From: Stentor roeselii
Lineage: Eukaryota > Ciliophora > Heterotrichea > Heterotrichida > Stentoridae
Direction: 5' to 3'
Length of the DNA stretch: 64,000 bases
Assembly (NCBI GenBank): GCA_006503475.1
Contig: RSEH01000083.1
Location: 1-64,000, forward strand
A program made the translations under genes and the position numbers. Below are positions 18,973 to 27,979 of the stretch, piece after piece. A model generated the notes under the pieces. The model was not told the origin of the DNA. It ran no database searches and saw only the letters and a list, made by a program, of their open reading frames with translations. Within the stretch, counting starts at the first letter, position 1. Each line of letters opens with the position of its first letter.

Positions 18973-20163
18973 ATGCAGGATTCTATGAAAAAACTCGGCT
19001 TTTGCTTTGATAACAACCCGAAATGTTCTAAGTTTTTTCATTTGAAGATAGTCCAGTTAGTTCTTCATAGCATCATTGCCTTGGTATCTGGACTGCTCAG
19101 TGTTAATAAAAAAAACAACTGCTCTGTTCCTGTCTCGATTTTTTTGTTGGGAATTTTCGGAACTACGATGAGTGCCGTTGTTTTAAACTTCTTTATGTGC
19201 ACTGGAAGGTGTTGTGAGTACTTCGGCACTGATGACTGTCAAAGGCCTTTCAAACGATACATGCGTGGATTGAACTTGGTTTATTTCCCGCTTTATCTTG
19301 TTTTTTGTATTATTGAGTTTATTTGGTATGTCTTAGGAGCTTATTGGTACTCTCTTGGTGGCGACTGTGATAAAGAGTTCCCTAATGGCTACAATGCTAC
19401 TATTGGACTTGCTGCTTTTTATTTTATTCTCTTGTCGATTTATTTGGTTGGATTCTGTGTGTTTTTATGTTATATCAGAAATACTGAAGTCCCTGAACCG
19501 AAACCTCATGAAGAGCAAAAACCTCCTGAAAACCCTGCAAACCCGGATAATACTGTTGGTCAACCTGGTGAAAATAGACCTGATCAGATTAATAATCAAT
19601 ATGATCCCAGGTATGATCCTCGCAATGACCCCAGGTATGATCCTCGCAATGATCCCAGGTATGATCCTCGCAATGACCCCAGGTATGATCCTCGCAATGA
19701 CCCCAGGTATGACAATCAATTTGGCCCAGGGGCTGATCCTAGGAATGACCCGAGGTTTGACCCTAGGAATGACCCAAGTCTGGATCGGAGGAATGACCCG
19801 AGGCTTGATCCTAGGAATGACTCGAGGTTTGATCCTAGGAATGACCCGAGGCTTGATCCTAGGAATGACTCGAGGTTCGATCCGAGTAATGACCCAAGTC
19901 TGGATCGGAGGAATGACCCCAGGTATAACCCAAGGAATGACCCTGGATATGATCCGAGGAATGACCCAAGGTATGACCCAAGAAATCAACCAAGGAATGA
20001 TCCAAGATATGACCCGGGATATGATCCGAGGAATAATCCACCTCATGATCCAAGATTTGATAATATAAACGACCCGAGAAATGGCCCAGGTAATGGTCAG
20101 AGATATGATGATTATTATAATCATAGAAATCAACCACCTCAGAATTTTAGAAATCAACCATGA
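18973..20163 (+). CDS. Four-TM membrane protein with a long RYDPRNDP repeat tail
   Basis: 396 residues. Four hydrophobic segments lie at about 20-40, 50-72, 95-120 and 140-165, with Cys-rich short loops (CTGRCCEYFG). A hydrophilic tail from about 170 to the end consists largely of tandem 8-residue units RYDPRNDP and variants. The layout resembles MARVEL/tetraspan proteins, but I do not recognise the family. The tail alternates Arg and Asp and is Pro-rich, so it is probably cytosolic and could form multivalent contacts. The start lies 14 nt after the upstream stop, with GTATAATAAAA before the ATG. It ends in TGA. Confidence 0.8.
   Translation: MQDSMKKLGFCFDNNPKCSKFFHLKIVQLVLHSIIALVSGLLSVNKKNNCSVPVSIFLLGIFGTTMSAVVLNFFMCTGRCCEYFGTDDCQRPFKRYMRGLNLVYFPLYLVFCIIEFIWYVLGAYWYSLGGDCDKEFPNGYNATIGLAAFYFILLSIYLVGFCVFLCYIRNTEVPEPKPHEEQKPPENPANPDNTVGQPGENRPDQINNQYDPRYDPRNDPRYDPRNDPRYDPRNDPRYDPRNDPRYDNQFGPGADPRNDPRFDPRNDPSLDRRNDPRLDPRNDSRFDPRNDPRLDPRNDSRFDPSNDPSLDRRNDPRYNPRNDPGYDPRNDPRYDPRNQPRNDPRYDPGYDPRNNPPHDPRFDNINDPRNGPGNGQRYDDYYNHRNQPPQNFRNQP
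19597..20060 (+). repeat. 24-bp tandem repeat encoding RYDPRNDP
   Basis: About nineteen units of roughly 24 bp. The first block (19604-19710) is nearly perfect (CCC AGG TAT GAT CCT CGC AAT GAC); later units differ (SLDRRNDP, RLDPRNDS, RFDPRNDP). A higher-order pattern of alternating variants is visible at 19780-19920. Long open frames in other frames and on the reverse strand are by-products. Confidence 0.9.
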
Positions 20164-20431
20164 TGTTATTAATTTACAATATTTTCAAGTATTTTGTTAA
20201 AGATCAACAATCTCTTTGTCTTAATTAGGTTTTTGGTTATAAGATGAAAATCTTTTTTTATTTTCATTCATTTTTTCTTCGAAAGTTCCTCAGATCAAAT
20301 TAACAGAATCCATTTATTTTATCAAGGAATTCTTAAATAAATAAGACTATTTGGCTTCAAAATGGCATTTATTTCAATTAAGTGCTGTTTGAAATCTAGT
20401 AGTTTAGTAAAATTGATGAATGAATATAAAA

Positions 20432-20752
20432 ATGGGCTGCGCTTCTAGTGACCGAAAAGACCCATCTCAATACCATAGGGAAAAAATGCTAATTGAATAT
20501 CTTAATGGTTTACAGAAAAAGACTGTTAAAGAGGTTTCAAATTCTTCTGATAAAAATAGCTGGCATGGACTCATTGAACAGTATGAAGAAGGAGATCTCA
20601 TCTATGCACCTGATGGAAGTTCAGTGAAAATCATTGAAAAGATATCAAACGGGAATATTTTAGTTGAGTGCTTGAATTGTAATTTGAAGTTTCAACATTT
20701 TAAGATGAATGATCACTTAAAATCTACGGTACATATAGAAAATCTATTTTAA
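20432..20752 (+). CDS. Small MGC-type acylated protein with a possible zinc finger
   Basis: 106 residues from the second ATG. This start is chosen because it gives MGCASS, a classic N-myristoylation plus palmitoylation signal, and is directly preceded by AATATAAAA; the ATG at 20420 would add four residues and hide the Gly2. The C-terminus has a C-x2-C-x11-H-x5-H pattern (CLNCNLKFQH...DHLKSTVH), compatible with a C2H2-like zinc finger. I infer a membrane-anchored adaptor. The N-terminus resembles that of the four proteins at 44312-51554, but the rest does not. Confidence 0.7.
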   Translation: MGCASSDRKDPSQYHREKMLIEYLNGLQKKTVKEVSNSSDKNSWHGLIEQYEEGDLIYAPDGSSVKIIEKISNGNILVECLNCNLKFQHFKMNDHLKSTVHIENLF

Positions 20753-20883
20753 TTCAACAATTTTACAGTTTTATCCAATCCAATTTCATTCGATTTCAAC
20801 CAATTTAAAGATATCATATTCTTGTTGTTTTAAGCACAATAGGGCTATAAAATATATAACTCATTCTATCAACTAGCTAAAAA

Positions 20884-21450
20884 ATGGTTTTGGCCCTGCT
20901 TTACCTTCCCTTGTGCTCTGCATTTAACTTTTACAGTCCGGCAAGCAGTGACTTTTGTTTTGGAGAAGATCTTTCTTCTGAAACTCTAGGAGTCTTTGAG
21001 TTAAAAAGTGACCTTCCAGTAACCCTAGACATAATCGATCCAGACTCAGCTCATCTCTACACAAACTTCAACACTTCTCACAAGTTTTCATTTTCAGCAT
21101 TCTCCTCAGGGGTCTACCAGTTCTGCATAAAAAACAGTGCCTCTTCATTAGCAAAGCTCGGAGTTGATTTCAAGACAGGAGTCCGAGCAAAAGACTATTC
21201 AGGTATAGCAAGTTTGAAGAACTTAAAAGAAATCGAGTTGAAGATGCGAAGACTAGAAGACCAGACGAAAGACATCCACAAAAAGATCCAATTTTTAAGA
21301 GAACGAGAAGAACAGATGCGAAGCACGAACAGAACCATTCACGACCGAGTGATAACTTACAGCATTTGCACCCTGTTGATTCTTTTAGCTTTAGCATTGA
21401 TTCAGATCTTATACCTGAAAAACTTCTTCAGAGCTAAGAAAATGATTTAG
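20884..21450 (+). CDS. p24 (TMED/EMP24) family cargo receptor
   Basis: 188 residues with full p24 layout: signal peptide (about 1-14), GOLD domain with two Cys (DFCFGED and YQFCIKN), a coiled-coil region (about 115-150), one TM segment (about 157-178) and a short cytosolic tail KNFFRAKKMI. The tail carries the FF motif for COPII and a KK pair for COPI. These proteins cycle between ER and Golgi and act in vesicle cargo selection. The subfamily is not assigned. CFAP44 starts 32 nt downstream. Confidence 0.9.
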   Translation: MVLALLYLPLCSAFNFYSPASSDFCFGEDLSSETLGVFELKSDLPVTLDIIDPDSAHLYTNFNTSHKFSFSAFSSGVYQFCIKNSASSLAKLGVDFKTGVRAKDYSGIASLKNLKEIELKMRRLEDQTKDIHKKIQFLREREEQMRSTNRTIHDRVITYSICTLLILLALALIQILYLKNFFRAKKMI

Positions 21451-21482
21451 TTAACATGAAAGTAGCCTAGTAACTGCTATAA

Positions 21483-24400
21483 ATGGAAAGTAAAGAAGAG
21501 CCCGCTTTGAATGATGAAGAGGTCCCTGAACAGACCGCGAGAAGACTTGCTGATGACTTCTTTTACCAAGACAATCACAGTGAAAAGCAAATAAAAGACT
21601 CCTCTGTTCCTCAGGCACTTGGCAAGTATCACTGGTGCGCCGGTTTCGACTCATTAAAAAAGAACAACTTGCATTTTCTCGCTGAGGATAAAATTTTATT
21701 CGCAATTGGAAGCACTTATCACATCTACGACATCAACACCCGAGACGATAAAATCTTCTTCAGTAAAGACGGCGACGGCATCGGCGCCTTAGCAGTCCAT
21801 CCAAGTAAATCCTTTTTCGCTGTAGGCGAAAAAGGCGACTTTCCAAATGTTTACATCTACGACTTTCCTGGAACCCGTTTATACCGAATCCTTCGAAAAG
21901 GTACTGAAAAGATGTATGCAAGTATCGCATGGAGTGGAAGTGGAAAAATGCTTGCAACTGTTGGATCGTCTCCGGATTATATGCTTACTGTTTGGGACTG
22001 GCTTGATGAGAAAGTGATTTTAAAAAGTAAAGCCTTCGGGCAAGAAGTTTATCGAGTTACGTTCAGTCCGAAGTATGAACAAGAAATCATTACAAGTGGC
22101 ACGGCGCATATTCGCTTTTGGAAAATGGCGAAGACCTTCACTGGACTTAAGCTTCAAGGAGATATTGGGAAGTTTGGACAGGTTGAGTTAAGTGATATTT
22201 GTGGGTATGTCGAACTTCCTGATGGTAAAGTACTGAGTGGCTCGGAATATGGAAATCTTATCTTGTGGGAAGGAGCACTTATTAAGTCTGTCATGGTCGT
22301 TGATAGTGAAAAAGCCCCTTGTCATGAGGGAGCCATCGAGTGCTTGCTTATGGATGGAGATGAAATTATTAGTGCGGGAACTGATGGGTTTATTAAGTAT
22401 TGGGATGTTAATGAAATCATGCAGGCGGAACCTCAGGATGGATACTTTTCGGTTGTACAGTCTAGGCATACTTTTAATATTGGAGAAAAAACTCAGATTA
22501 ATAACTTGGTCAAAGGATTTAATAGCTGGCTTGCTGTTGATCGCACTGGAAATATTTGGAGACTTTCTGAGGATTTCTTGAATCAGCAGATTTTACTTGA
22601 TTTTCATGCTGGAAAGATTATGGATGTTATTTGCTCTCCTGAAAATAATGCTATTGTTACTCTTGGAGAAGATGGGAAAACGAGACTTTGGGATTTTATT
22701 AATCGGGTTGAAATTTATTCTACTGCATGGCAGGGTAAAGGAACATGCGCCTCTTGGGCACTTCGAACAGGTTACAACCAAGGCAAAGTAATAGCCTGCG
22801 GTTTCAACTCAGGCCTCGTACGTCTTTTATACCTAGGTCCAACATCATTCGAGTTATTATACGCAGTGAAAGTTCACGACGCATCAGTAGTAAAATTACA
22901 ATTTTCCTTAAACGGTAAATACTTAGTAACAGCAGGAGCCGATAACACTTTATTCTTCTTTGAAATCGGTGAAAGTTCATCACTAGACCCAATCGCTTTA
23001 TCCACAGTTTCCGGCCGAATCAACTCTTTAGAATGGGACAGTTCAAGTGACAAGGTCCTCTGCGGTCTTCAAAGTGGAGAAGTCGTTGAACTGATTCGTC
23101 CTGACAAGGACAAAATCGATGTTTCTCATTCTTTCGAAGTCACACTAGCCAAAACGACCTGGAAGTTAAAAATGATGGACTTTCAAAGGAAAAAAGCTTC
23201 AGACGACGATATTTTAGCTCCACCAAGACGCCCTGGAGAAGCCCCTCCTCAAGAAGAAGAATGGCCTGCTGCTCCGATATTTTGCGCAAGTTACTTCGGA
23301 GATACTCAATTTGTGATTTCAGCTGATGCTCCTTATAACGAGTATCTTTATATCTGTGAGTTTTCATCATCTCGACCAGTGAGAGCGATTTCAACTTCCT
23401 CTGCCTTTTGTCAAAGTCTTTTCGTGAGTCCTTCTTTTTTACTCTCCTGTCACAACAACGGGACCTTTTTAGTCTATTCCCGCGAATGTCTTGATCGTTA
23501 CATGGTCGTCGCAAAGCATGATAAACTTGCAAAGTTAAAAAAAGTGATTCTTAACCCAAAAGAAACCTTTGCGATCAGCGTAGCTGAAGACAGCACATTA
23601 TTCATAACTGAAATTTTTCCTAAAGAAATTCACCAAAGCGCTAAAAATAACATCCCTGTGCGACCTTCAGGCGAGGCGAAGTACGAGATGGGCATTGATA
23701 ACTTGAAAGTAAATGAAAAGCCTCCAAGTATCACTCCTCTCTCAGAAGACATAACAGACTTGAATCTCTACTCACTTCAAATGGACAAGCTGAAGACTGA
23801 CGAAGACAAGAAAAAATCTCTTGCTGAGATGAAAAAAGAGAGAAAAAGACAAGAAATTCTTATTCTTCGTGCTGAATTCGAAGACTTGCTACGAGAAAAT
23901 GAAAGTCTTGAGCCGAAGTACCGACTAAGTGAAGAAGAACTACAAGTCGACCCTGAGTACAACGCGCAGCTTTTAGAAAGAAACTCGATCATGCTGGAAG
24001 AAGCACAAAAGGAAGTAGCTTGGCATACAGAGTTCTACAAACTCTGCGTTGAAAAATACAAACAGTACTTTCTTGACACTGTTTCCATCGAACGCTTTAA
24101 AGTAAGAGCCTTGTCCTCTGATAACTTCGTCACGTCCTTCCGAGTCACAAAGGCTTCAGAGTTCCTCATGTCGAACCTCGCAAAGATCCAAGCTTATTTA
24201 GAAGAAGAAGGCCGGAACAAGCAAGGTTCTCTTTTCTCAGAAACTGAAAGTTTGGTCTCTCCTGGAAAGTTTTCTCAACACACTGTTGATCAAAGCGAGT
24301 TGCATGAAGAGGCAAAGGCTGAATTTCGAATCACTTCTCAACAGGTCACAAAAGATGGTAAAAAAAAGTCGAAAGCTCAGGAAGAACGAGAAAGAAGGTC

Positions 24401-26420
24401 ACGACTTAGAGAGGAAAGAAAGGCGAAAATAGAAGCGAAGAAAAAACAGGAACCTCCTGATAACTATAAAGACCCTTCAGACCAAAGAGAGATTGAAACT
24501 GCTGAAGCGACTTTAGGAGACTTTAAACTGAAGACCAGCAGTGACTATGTCGTGCCTAAGAACCTTTGTGTCAATGCCTCGCAAAAAAGACGGCAGATGT
24601 TTCTGCTTATGGAAAGCAGTCATAATCTGAAGATGGAACTCAATAATCGTCTCTTGGCTTTAAGAGAAAATAAAATTCATCTCATTGAGTGGATCAGAAG
24701 CCAAAATCAAATTATTAGAAAAATCAATGCGGAACTTGGAATTAATGAAAATTTGAAAGAACCTAAGTTCATTGATGATGAATGGCCTGAAAATGACTAT
24801 AAAATCACTGATCAAGACTTAGAGGTCTATTCAGCTAAAGGCGCTTTAAGAGCTCCTCACGTTGAAATCGTTCCTGAAGATCCTCCGGAATCAAGAGAAA
24901 AAGCAAGAAAAAAACAAAAACTTCCAACGGAAGCTGAAAAAGCTTATAAAGCTCATCATGACTTGAAGATGATGAATGAGAAAAAGTTCATTCAAGCTGA
25001 GATTAATCAAAAAATTCAGCATTTTGATGAGACTTTGATTACTCAACAAGAGCAGAAGTACCTGTTGGAATCAGATTTGAAGCAAATTGATATGAAATTA
25101 ATTACTTTTTTTCAGGAACTTAACTTACTTGATGCTATGGAACCTGATGATCAGAGACTTACTGCGAAGATTGAGAAACTTAATGAAGATAAGCAGGCAT
25201 TGTTACAGGAAATTTCTGAAATTAATAAACAGTATGAACTTCATCAGCAGGAACAGGAAGAAATTACGATGAAACATAAGGAAATATATGCTCAGTTCAA
25301 TAAGATGGTTGAGGGAAATAATTATGCTAAGGAACTTCAAGCTGTTCTTGATAGGAATATTAAGAGAAAGAAGAAGAAAAAAAATAAAGAAAGTGAAGAA
25401 GAGGAAGATGATGAATCCGAAGAAGAAAGTTCAGATTCTTCCGAAGACTCAGACGAAGACGACGACCAAAACCTTGACATAGTCCCAGGAGACTGTGACC
25501 CTAACCTCTTCGAAGAAGTAGTAAACCTACGAGAAGGCCGTTTAGACCTAGTCGACCGTTCAAACACGAAAAAACTGATAATAAACGACTTAAAAAAGAA
25601 ACAAGAAGAAGTCGAAAAGAAAGAAAAAACAATAACAAGAGCAATCGAAAACACAGAAAAAGAAATCCAAGACTTCCAACGCGACAAAATGCAAAAACTC
25701 AACACAATCCTCATCTCGATCATCCTCTCTCAAGAGCAAATCCAAATAATGAACGGCAACAAGTTGCCCCTGGACCTTGAAAACGAAGTACTTTTCACCA
25801 ACAATGAATTTGAAAAGCTAAAAAATCGCATCGTTGAACTCGCTCGGGAAACTGAATCAGAAAGAAGTCGTGAAGCTGACCTTAAAAAAGAAGAACAAAA
25901 ACTCAATAAAAATTGTGGAAGACATGAAAAAAAAAGAGAAGAAGAAAAAAAGAAGTTCGAAGCTGTTCAAGCTCTTCGATTCGGACATGCTATTAAATTG
26001 GAAAACTTGAAATATGCTGAACCTAGTGATCAGCTTGCGAAATTAAAAAATGATTTCATGAAAGCGGAAAGGGAAAGTGTGAAAAGTATTGAAGATCAGA
26101 AGAAAAGTCTTGCGGAATGTAGAGAAAAGTTCAGAGAAGTCACTAAAATGAATACTTCACTTTTAGATAAAAGGTCTCAGTTGTTTGAGTCTATTATGAA
26201 GAAAAATAAAAACTTGGACTTTGGGTTGAAGGAAATTTTTAAGGATGAGGAGGATAGTAAACAGGGGAATATTACTCAGGAACAGGAAAGTTTGAGAAAT
26301 GTTTTGAATTTGCAGAAAGCGAAAATACAGGAGTTGAAAACTGAAATTAGCTTGTTTAGGAGGAAGGGTGGGCATATTTATACCAAAATCACTGCTAATA
26401 GAAGGGCTAATATGTCTTAG
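21483..26420 (+). CDS. CFAP44: Cilia- and flagella-associated protein 44 (WD40 + coiled coil)
   Basis: 1645 residues, close to the size of animal CFAP44/WDR52. Residues about 50-720 form WD40 repeats, with family-typical words TVWDW, GTAHIRFWKM, FTGLKLQGDIG and LPDGKVLSGSE.GN. Residues about 760-1640 are mainly coiled coil, interrupted near 1290-1340 by a Lys run followed by a long acidic stretch. CFAP44 with CFAP43 forms the tether/tether-head complex of inner arm dynein I1 (f) in cilia. No intron interrupts the frame over 4.9 kb. Wobble composition alternates in blocks, for example T/G at 21900-22740 and A/C at 22750-23200. The start follows GCTATAA. Confidence 0.93.
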   Translation: MESKEEPALNDEEVPEQTARRLADDFFYQDNHSEKQIKDSSVPQALGKYHWCAGFDSLKKNNLHFLAEDKILFAIGSTYHIYDINTRDDKIFFSKDGDGIGALAVHPSKSFFAVGEKGDFPNVYIYDFPGTRLYRILRKGTEKMYASIAWSGSGKMLATVGSSPDYMLTVWDWLDEKVILKSKAFGQEVYRVTFSPKYEQEIITSGTAHIRFWKMAKTFTGLKLQGDIGKFGQVELSDICGYVELPDGKVLSGSEYGNLILWEGALIKSVMVVDSEKAPCHEGAIECLLMDGDEIISAGTDGFIKYWDVNEIMQAEPQDGYFSVVQSRHTFNIGEKTQINNLVKGFNSWLAVDRTGNIWRLSEDFLNQQILLDFHAGKIMDVICSPENNAIVTLGEDGKTRLWDFINRVEIYSTAWQGKGTCASWALRTGYNQGKVIACGFNSGLVRLLYLGPTSFELLYAVKVHDASVVKLQFSLNGKYLVTAGADNTLFFFEIGESSSLDPIALSTVSGRINSLEWDSSSDKVLCGLQSGEVVELIRPDKDKIDVSHSFEVTLAKTTWKLKMMDFQRKKASDDDILAPPRRPGEAPPQEEEWPAAPIFCASYFGDTQFVISADAPYNEYLYICEFSSSRPVRAISTSSAFCQSLFVSPSFLLSCHNNGTFLVYSRECLDRYMVVAKHDKLAKLKKVILNPKETFAISVAEDSTLFITEIFPKEIHQSAKNNIPVRPSGEAKYEMGIDNLKVNEKPPSITPLSEDITDLNLYSLQMDKLKTDEDKKKSLAEMKKERKRQEILILRAEFEDLLRENESLEPKYRLSEEELQVDPEYNAQLLERNSIMLEEAQKEVAWHTEFYKLCVEKYKQYFLDTVSIERFKVRALSSDNFVTSFRVTKASEFLMSNLAKIQAYLEEEGRNKQGSLFSETESLVSPGKFSQHTVDQSELHEEAKAEFRITSQQVTKDGKKKSKAQEERERRSRLREERKAKIEAKKKQEPPDNYKDPSDQREIETAEATLGDFKLKTSSDYVVPKNLCVNASQKRRQMFLLMESSHNLKMELNNRLLALRENKIHLIEWIRSQNQIIRKINAELGINENLKEPKFIDDEWPENDYKITDQDLEVYSAKGALRAPHVEIVPEDPPESREKARKKQKLPTEAEKAYKAHHDLKMMNEKKFIQAEINQKIQHFDETLITQQEQKYLLESDLKQIDMKLITFFQELNLLDAMEPDDQRLTAKIEKLNEDKQALLQEISEINKQYELHQQEQEEITMKHKEIYAQFNKMVEGNNYAKELQAVLDRNIKRKKKKKNKESEEEEDDESEEESSDSSEDSDEDDDQNLDIVPGDCDPNLFEEVVNLREGRLDLVDRSNTKKLIINDLKKKQEEVEKKEKTITRAIENTEKEIQDFQRDKMQKLNTILISIILSQEQIQIMNGNKLPLDLENEVLFTNNEFEKLKNRIVELARETESERSREADLKKEEQKLNKNCGRHEKKREEEKKKFEAVQALRFGHAIKLENLKYAEPSDQLAKLKNDFMKAERESVKSIEDQKKSLAECREKFREVTKMNTSLLDKRSQLFESIMKKNKNLDFGLKEIFKDEEDSKQGNITQEQESLRNVLNLQKAKIQELKTEISLFRRKGGHIYTKITANRRANMS

Positions 26421-26525
26421 TTAGATTTTAACAATTTTAATTGAAGTTTGAATTATTGAATGGATTAACTGATTTATTGGAATGAGAGTTAACAAAAGTC
26501 TAGATGTCATTTTTAGATAATTAAA

Positions 26526-26912
26526 TCATTTCATCTGAAGGATCATCTTCAAAGTTGAGTTTAGCATCACTGCATCTTCAACAACTTTATGGATTCTCTC
26601 TAATTTATTCAATAGAATCGACTGCCTATTTTCCAGTTCTGTCAAAATATTCTCAAACATACCATAAATGGATTCACCAGAAGAAATAATGACCAATTTT
26701 CTCTTCAATAAAACAGTTTCAAGGTCATGCTGTCTTAAAACATTTAGAAAGCTTGATTCTTTGATATTTCCTGTCATGAGAATTTGAAAAAGTTTCTTTT
26801 TCTTAATCTTGATGAAATAACTACCTCGAGAGATAGAAGTACTTTTCGAGTTAAGAATTTTCTGTAATACTTTCATAATTCCACTAAGACTAACACCTGA
26901 TTCAGATGCCAT
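26526..26912 (-). CDS. Hypothetical protein, 128 aa
   Basis: No family recognised. It starts MASESGVSLSGIM; the middle is basic (KIKKKKLF) and the C-terminal half is predicted helical (ILTELENRQSILLNKLERI). It converges with CFAP44 (105 bp between ends) and is divergent to the gene at 27164. The coding case rests on length and on a TATAATTT element about 20 nt before the ATG; it could be spurious. Confidence 0.5.
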   Translation of the reverse strand: MASESGVSLSGIMKVLQKILNSKSTSISRGSYFIKIKKKKLFQILMTGNIKESSFLNVLRQHDLETVLLKRKLVIISSGESIYGMFENILTELENRQSILLNKLERIHKVVEDAVMLNSTLKMILQMK

Positions 26913-27163
26913 TGATCTTTTCTAGAATAAATTATAATTCTTTTCCCTAATTTATATTATTAAATAATGCTGCTATCTATTTAAAACTATTTACTCTAAA
27001 TTCTGTTTCAATATAACCTCCATAATCAAAGTTCTTTTTCATTATCAAATTCCTTCATCTTACAAATTTTCTTCTAAAAACCACTCAATTACCCAAAAAA
27101 ATTCATTAAATAATTCTTTTCTATTCTTTTAACTTTAACCATCTCTCAGCCTGTTTCAAATAA

Positions 27164-27907
27164 ATGCAAAATCCATCAAAACATGGACAATTTTTTCAAA
27201 TAAACGAAAACAGCCATCGTCGGACGTATTCAAACAACATAGAAAACATCAAAGGACTCAAAGCAGGCCATCGTCGAACAATGTCTAACACAGCTTTTGA
27301 CTTCGCAGGTCTCAACATCCAGTCCCCTCCCTTGGCAAGAGACGAGCCTGTTCAACTTTCAAGTTCTTCTCCTCAGAAGTCCTCAGGGAAGAAGAAAAAA
27401 GGTTTTTTAAGTTTGGTCAATGCAGCGATTTCTTATTTCAAGCAAGAAGCAAAATTTCCGATTTCTTTTCCACCTAGTGAAATCGATATGCTGAAGGAAC
27501 AGTTAGAGACTCTTAAAAATACTCAAAAAGAATTGGAAAAAAACAACTTGAAGGTCGTTGATGACTGTGAAAAGTACAGGGTGTTAATGGAAAATCACTC
27601 AAAAACAAAAAAAAACTTGGAAGGACTCATTTTTGAATTGAAGAAAAATAGCCAGATTCTTGAAAATACTTTGAAAAAAATTACTTCTGATGTTAAAAAT
27701 GAACAAAAACGCGGTGAAGAAATGGTTTTTTATATCAGTGAACAAGAAAAAGTTAGATCTAGTCCTCAGCATATGTTTGGAGAAGAAGTTGATAAAAGTA
27801 TTAAAAGGAAACAGTCTGATGTGGAAAAACCTACTCCCAAGCCTATTACTTATAAGCCTTTAACTCAGAGAGGGATGAGAAACTCTCAAAATTTATCTAA
27901 AAAGTGA
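27164..27907 (+). CDS. Hypothetical coiled-coil protein
   Basis: 247 residues, unknown. The N-terminus (about 1-90) is polar with HRRTYSNN and HRRTMSNT, two copies of a short basic motif that could be kinase sites (RRxS/T). Residues about 105-205 form a coiled coil, and the tail is basic and Pro/Lys-rich. It ends in TGA and converges with the AGC-like kinase gene, 72 bp away. Confidence 0.7.
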   Translation: MQNPSKHGQFFQINENSHRRTYSNNIENIKGLKAGHRRTMSNTAFDFAGLNIQSPPLARDEPVQLSSSSPQKSSGKKKKGFLSLVNAAISYFKQEAKFPISFPPSEIDMLKEQLETLKNTQKELEKNNLKVVDDCEKYRVLMENHSKTKKNLEGLIFELKKNSQILENTLKKITSDVKNEQKRGEEMVFYISEQEKVRSSPQHMFGEEVDKSIKRKQSDVEKPTPKPITYKPLTQRGMRNSQNLSKK

Positions 27908-27979
27908 ATGTTAATTAATGAGTAGTTATAGTCTGTTTATGATGCTTGTTGACTAACTAGAATCAAGTAACTAAATTAA

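Noticed and set aside
19465-20157. Minus-strand ORF of 230 aa and plus-strand ORF of 237 aa over the RYDPRNDP repeat
   Set aside because: Both are repeat by-products; the TM-protein frame is the only one with a non-repetitive, protein-like part.
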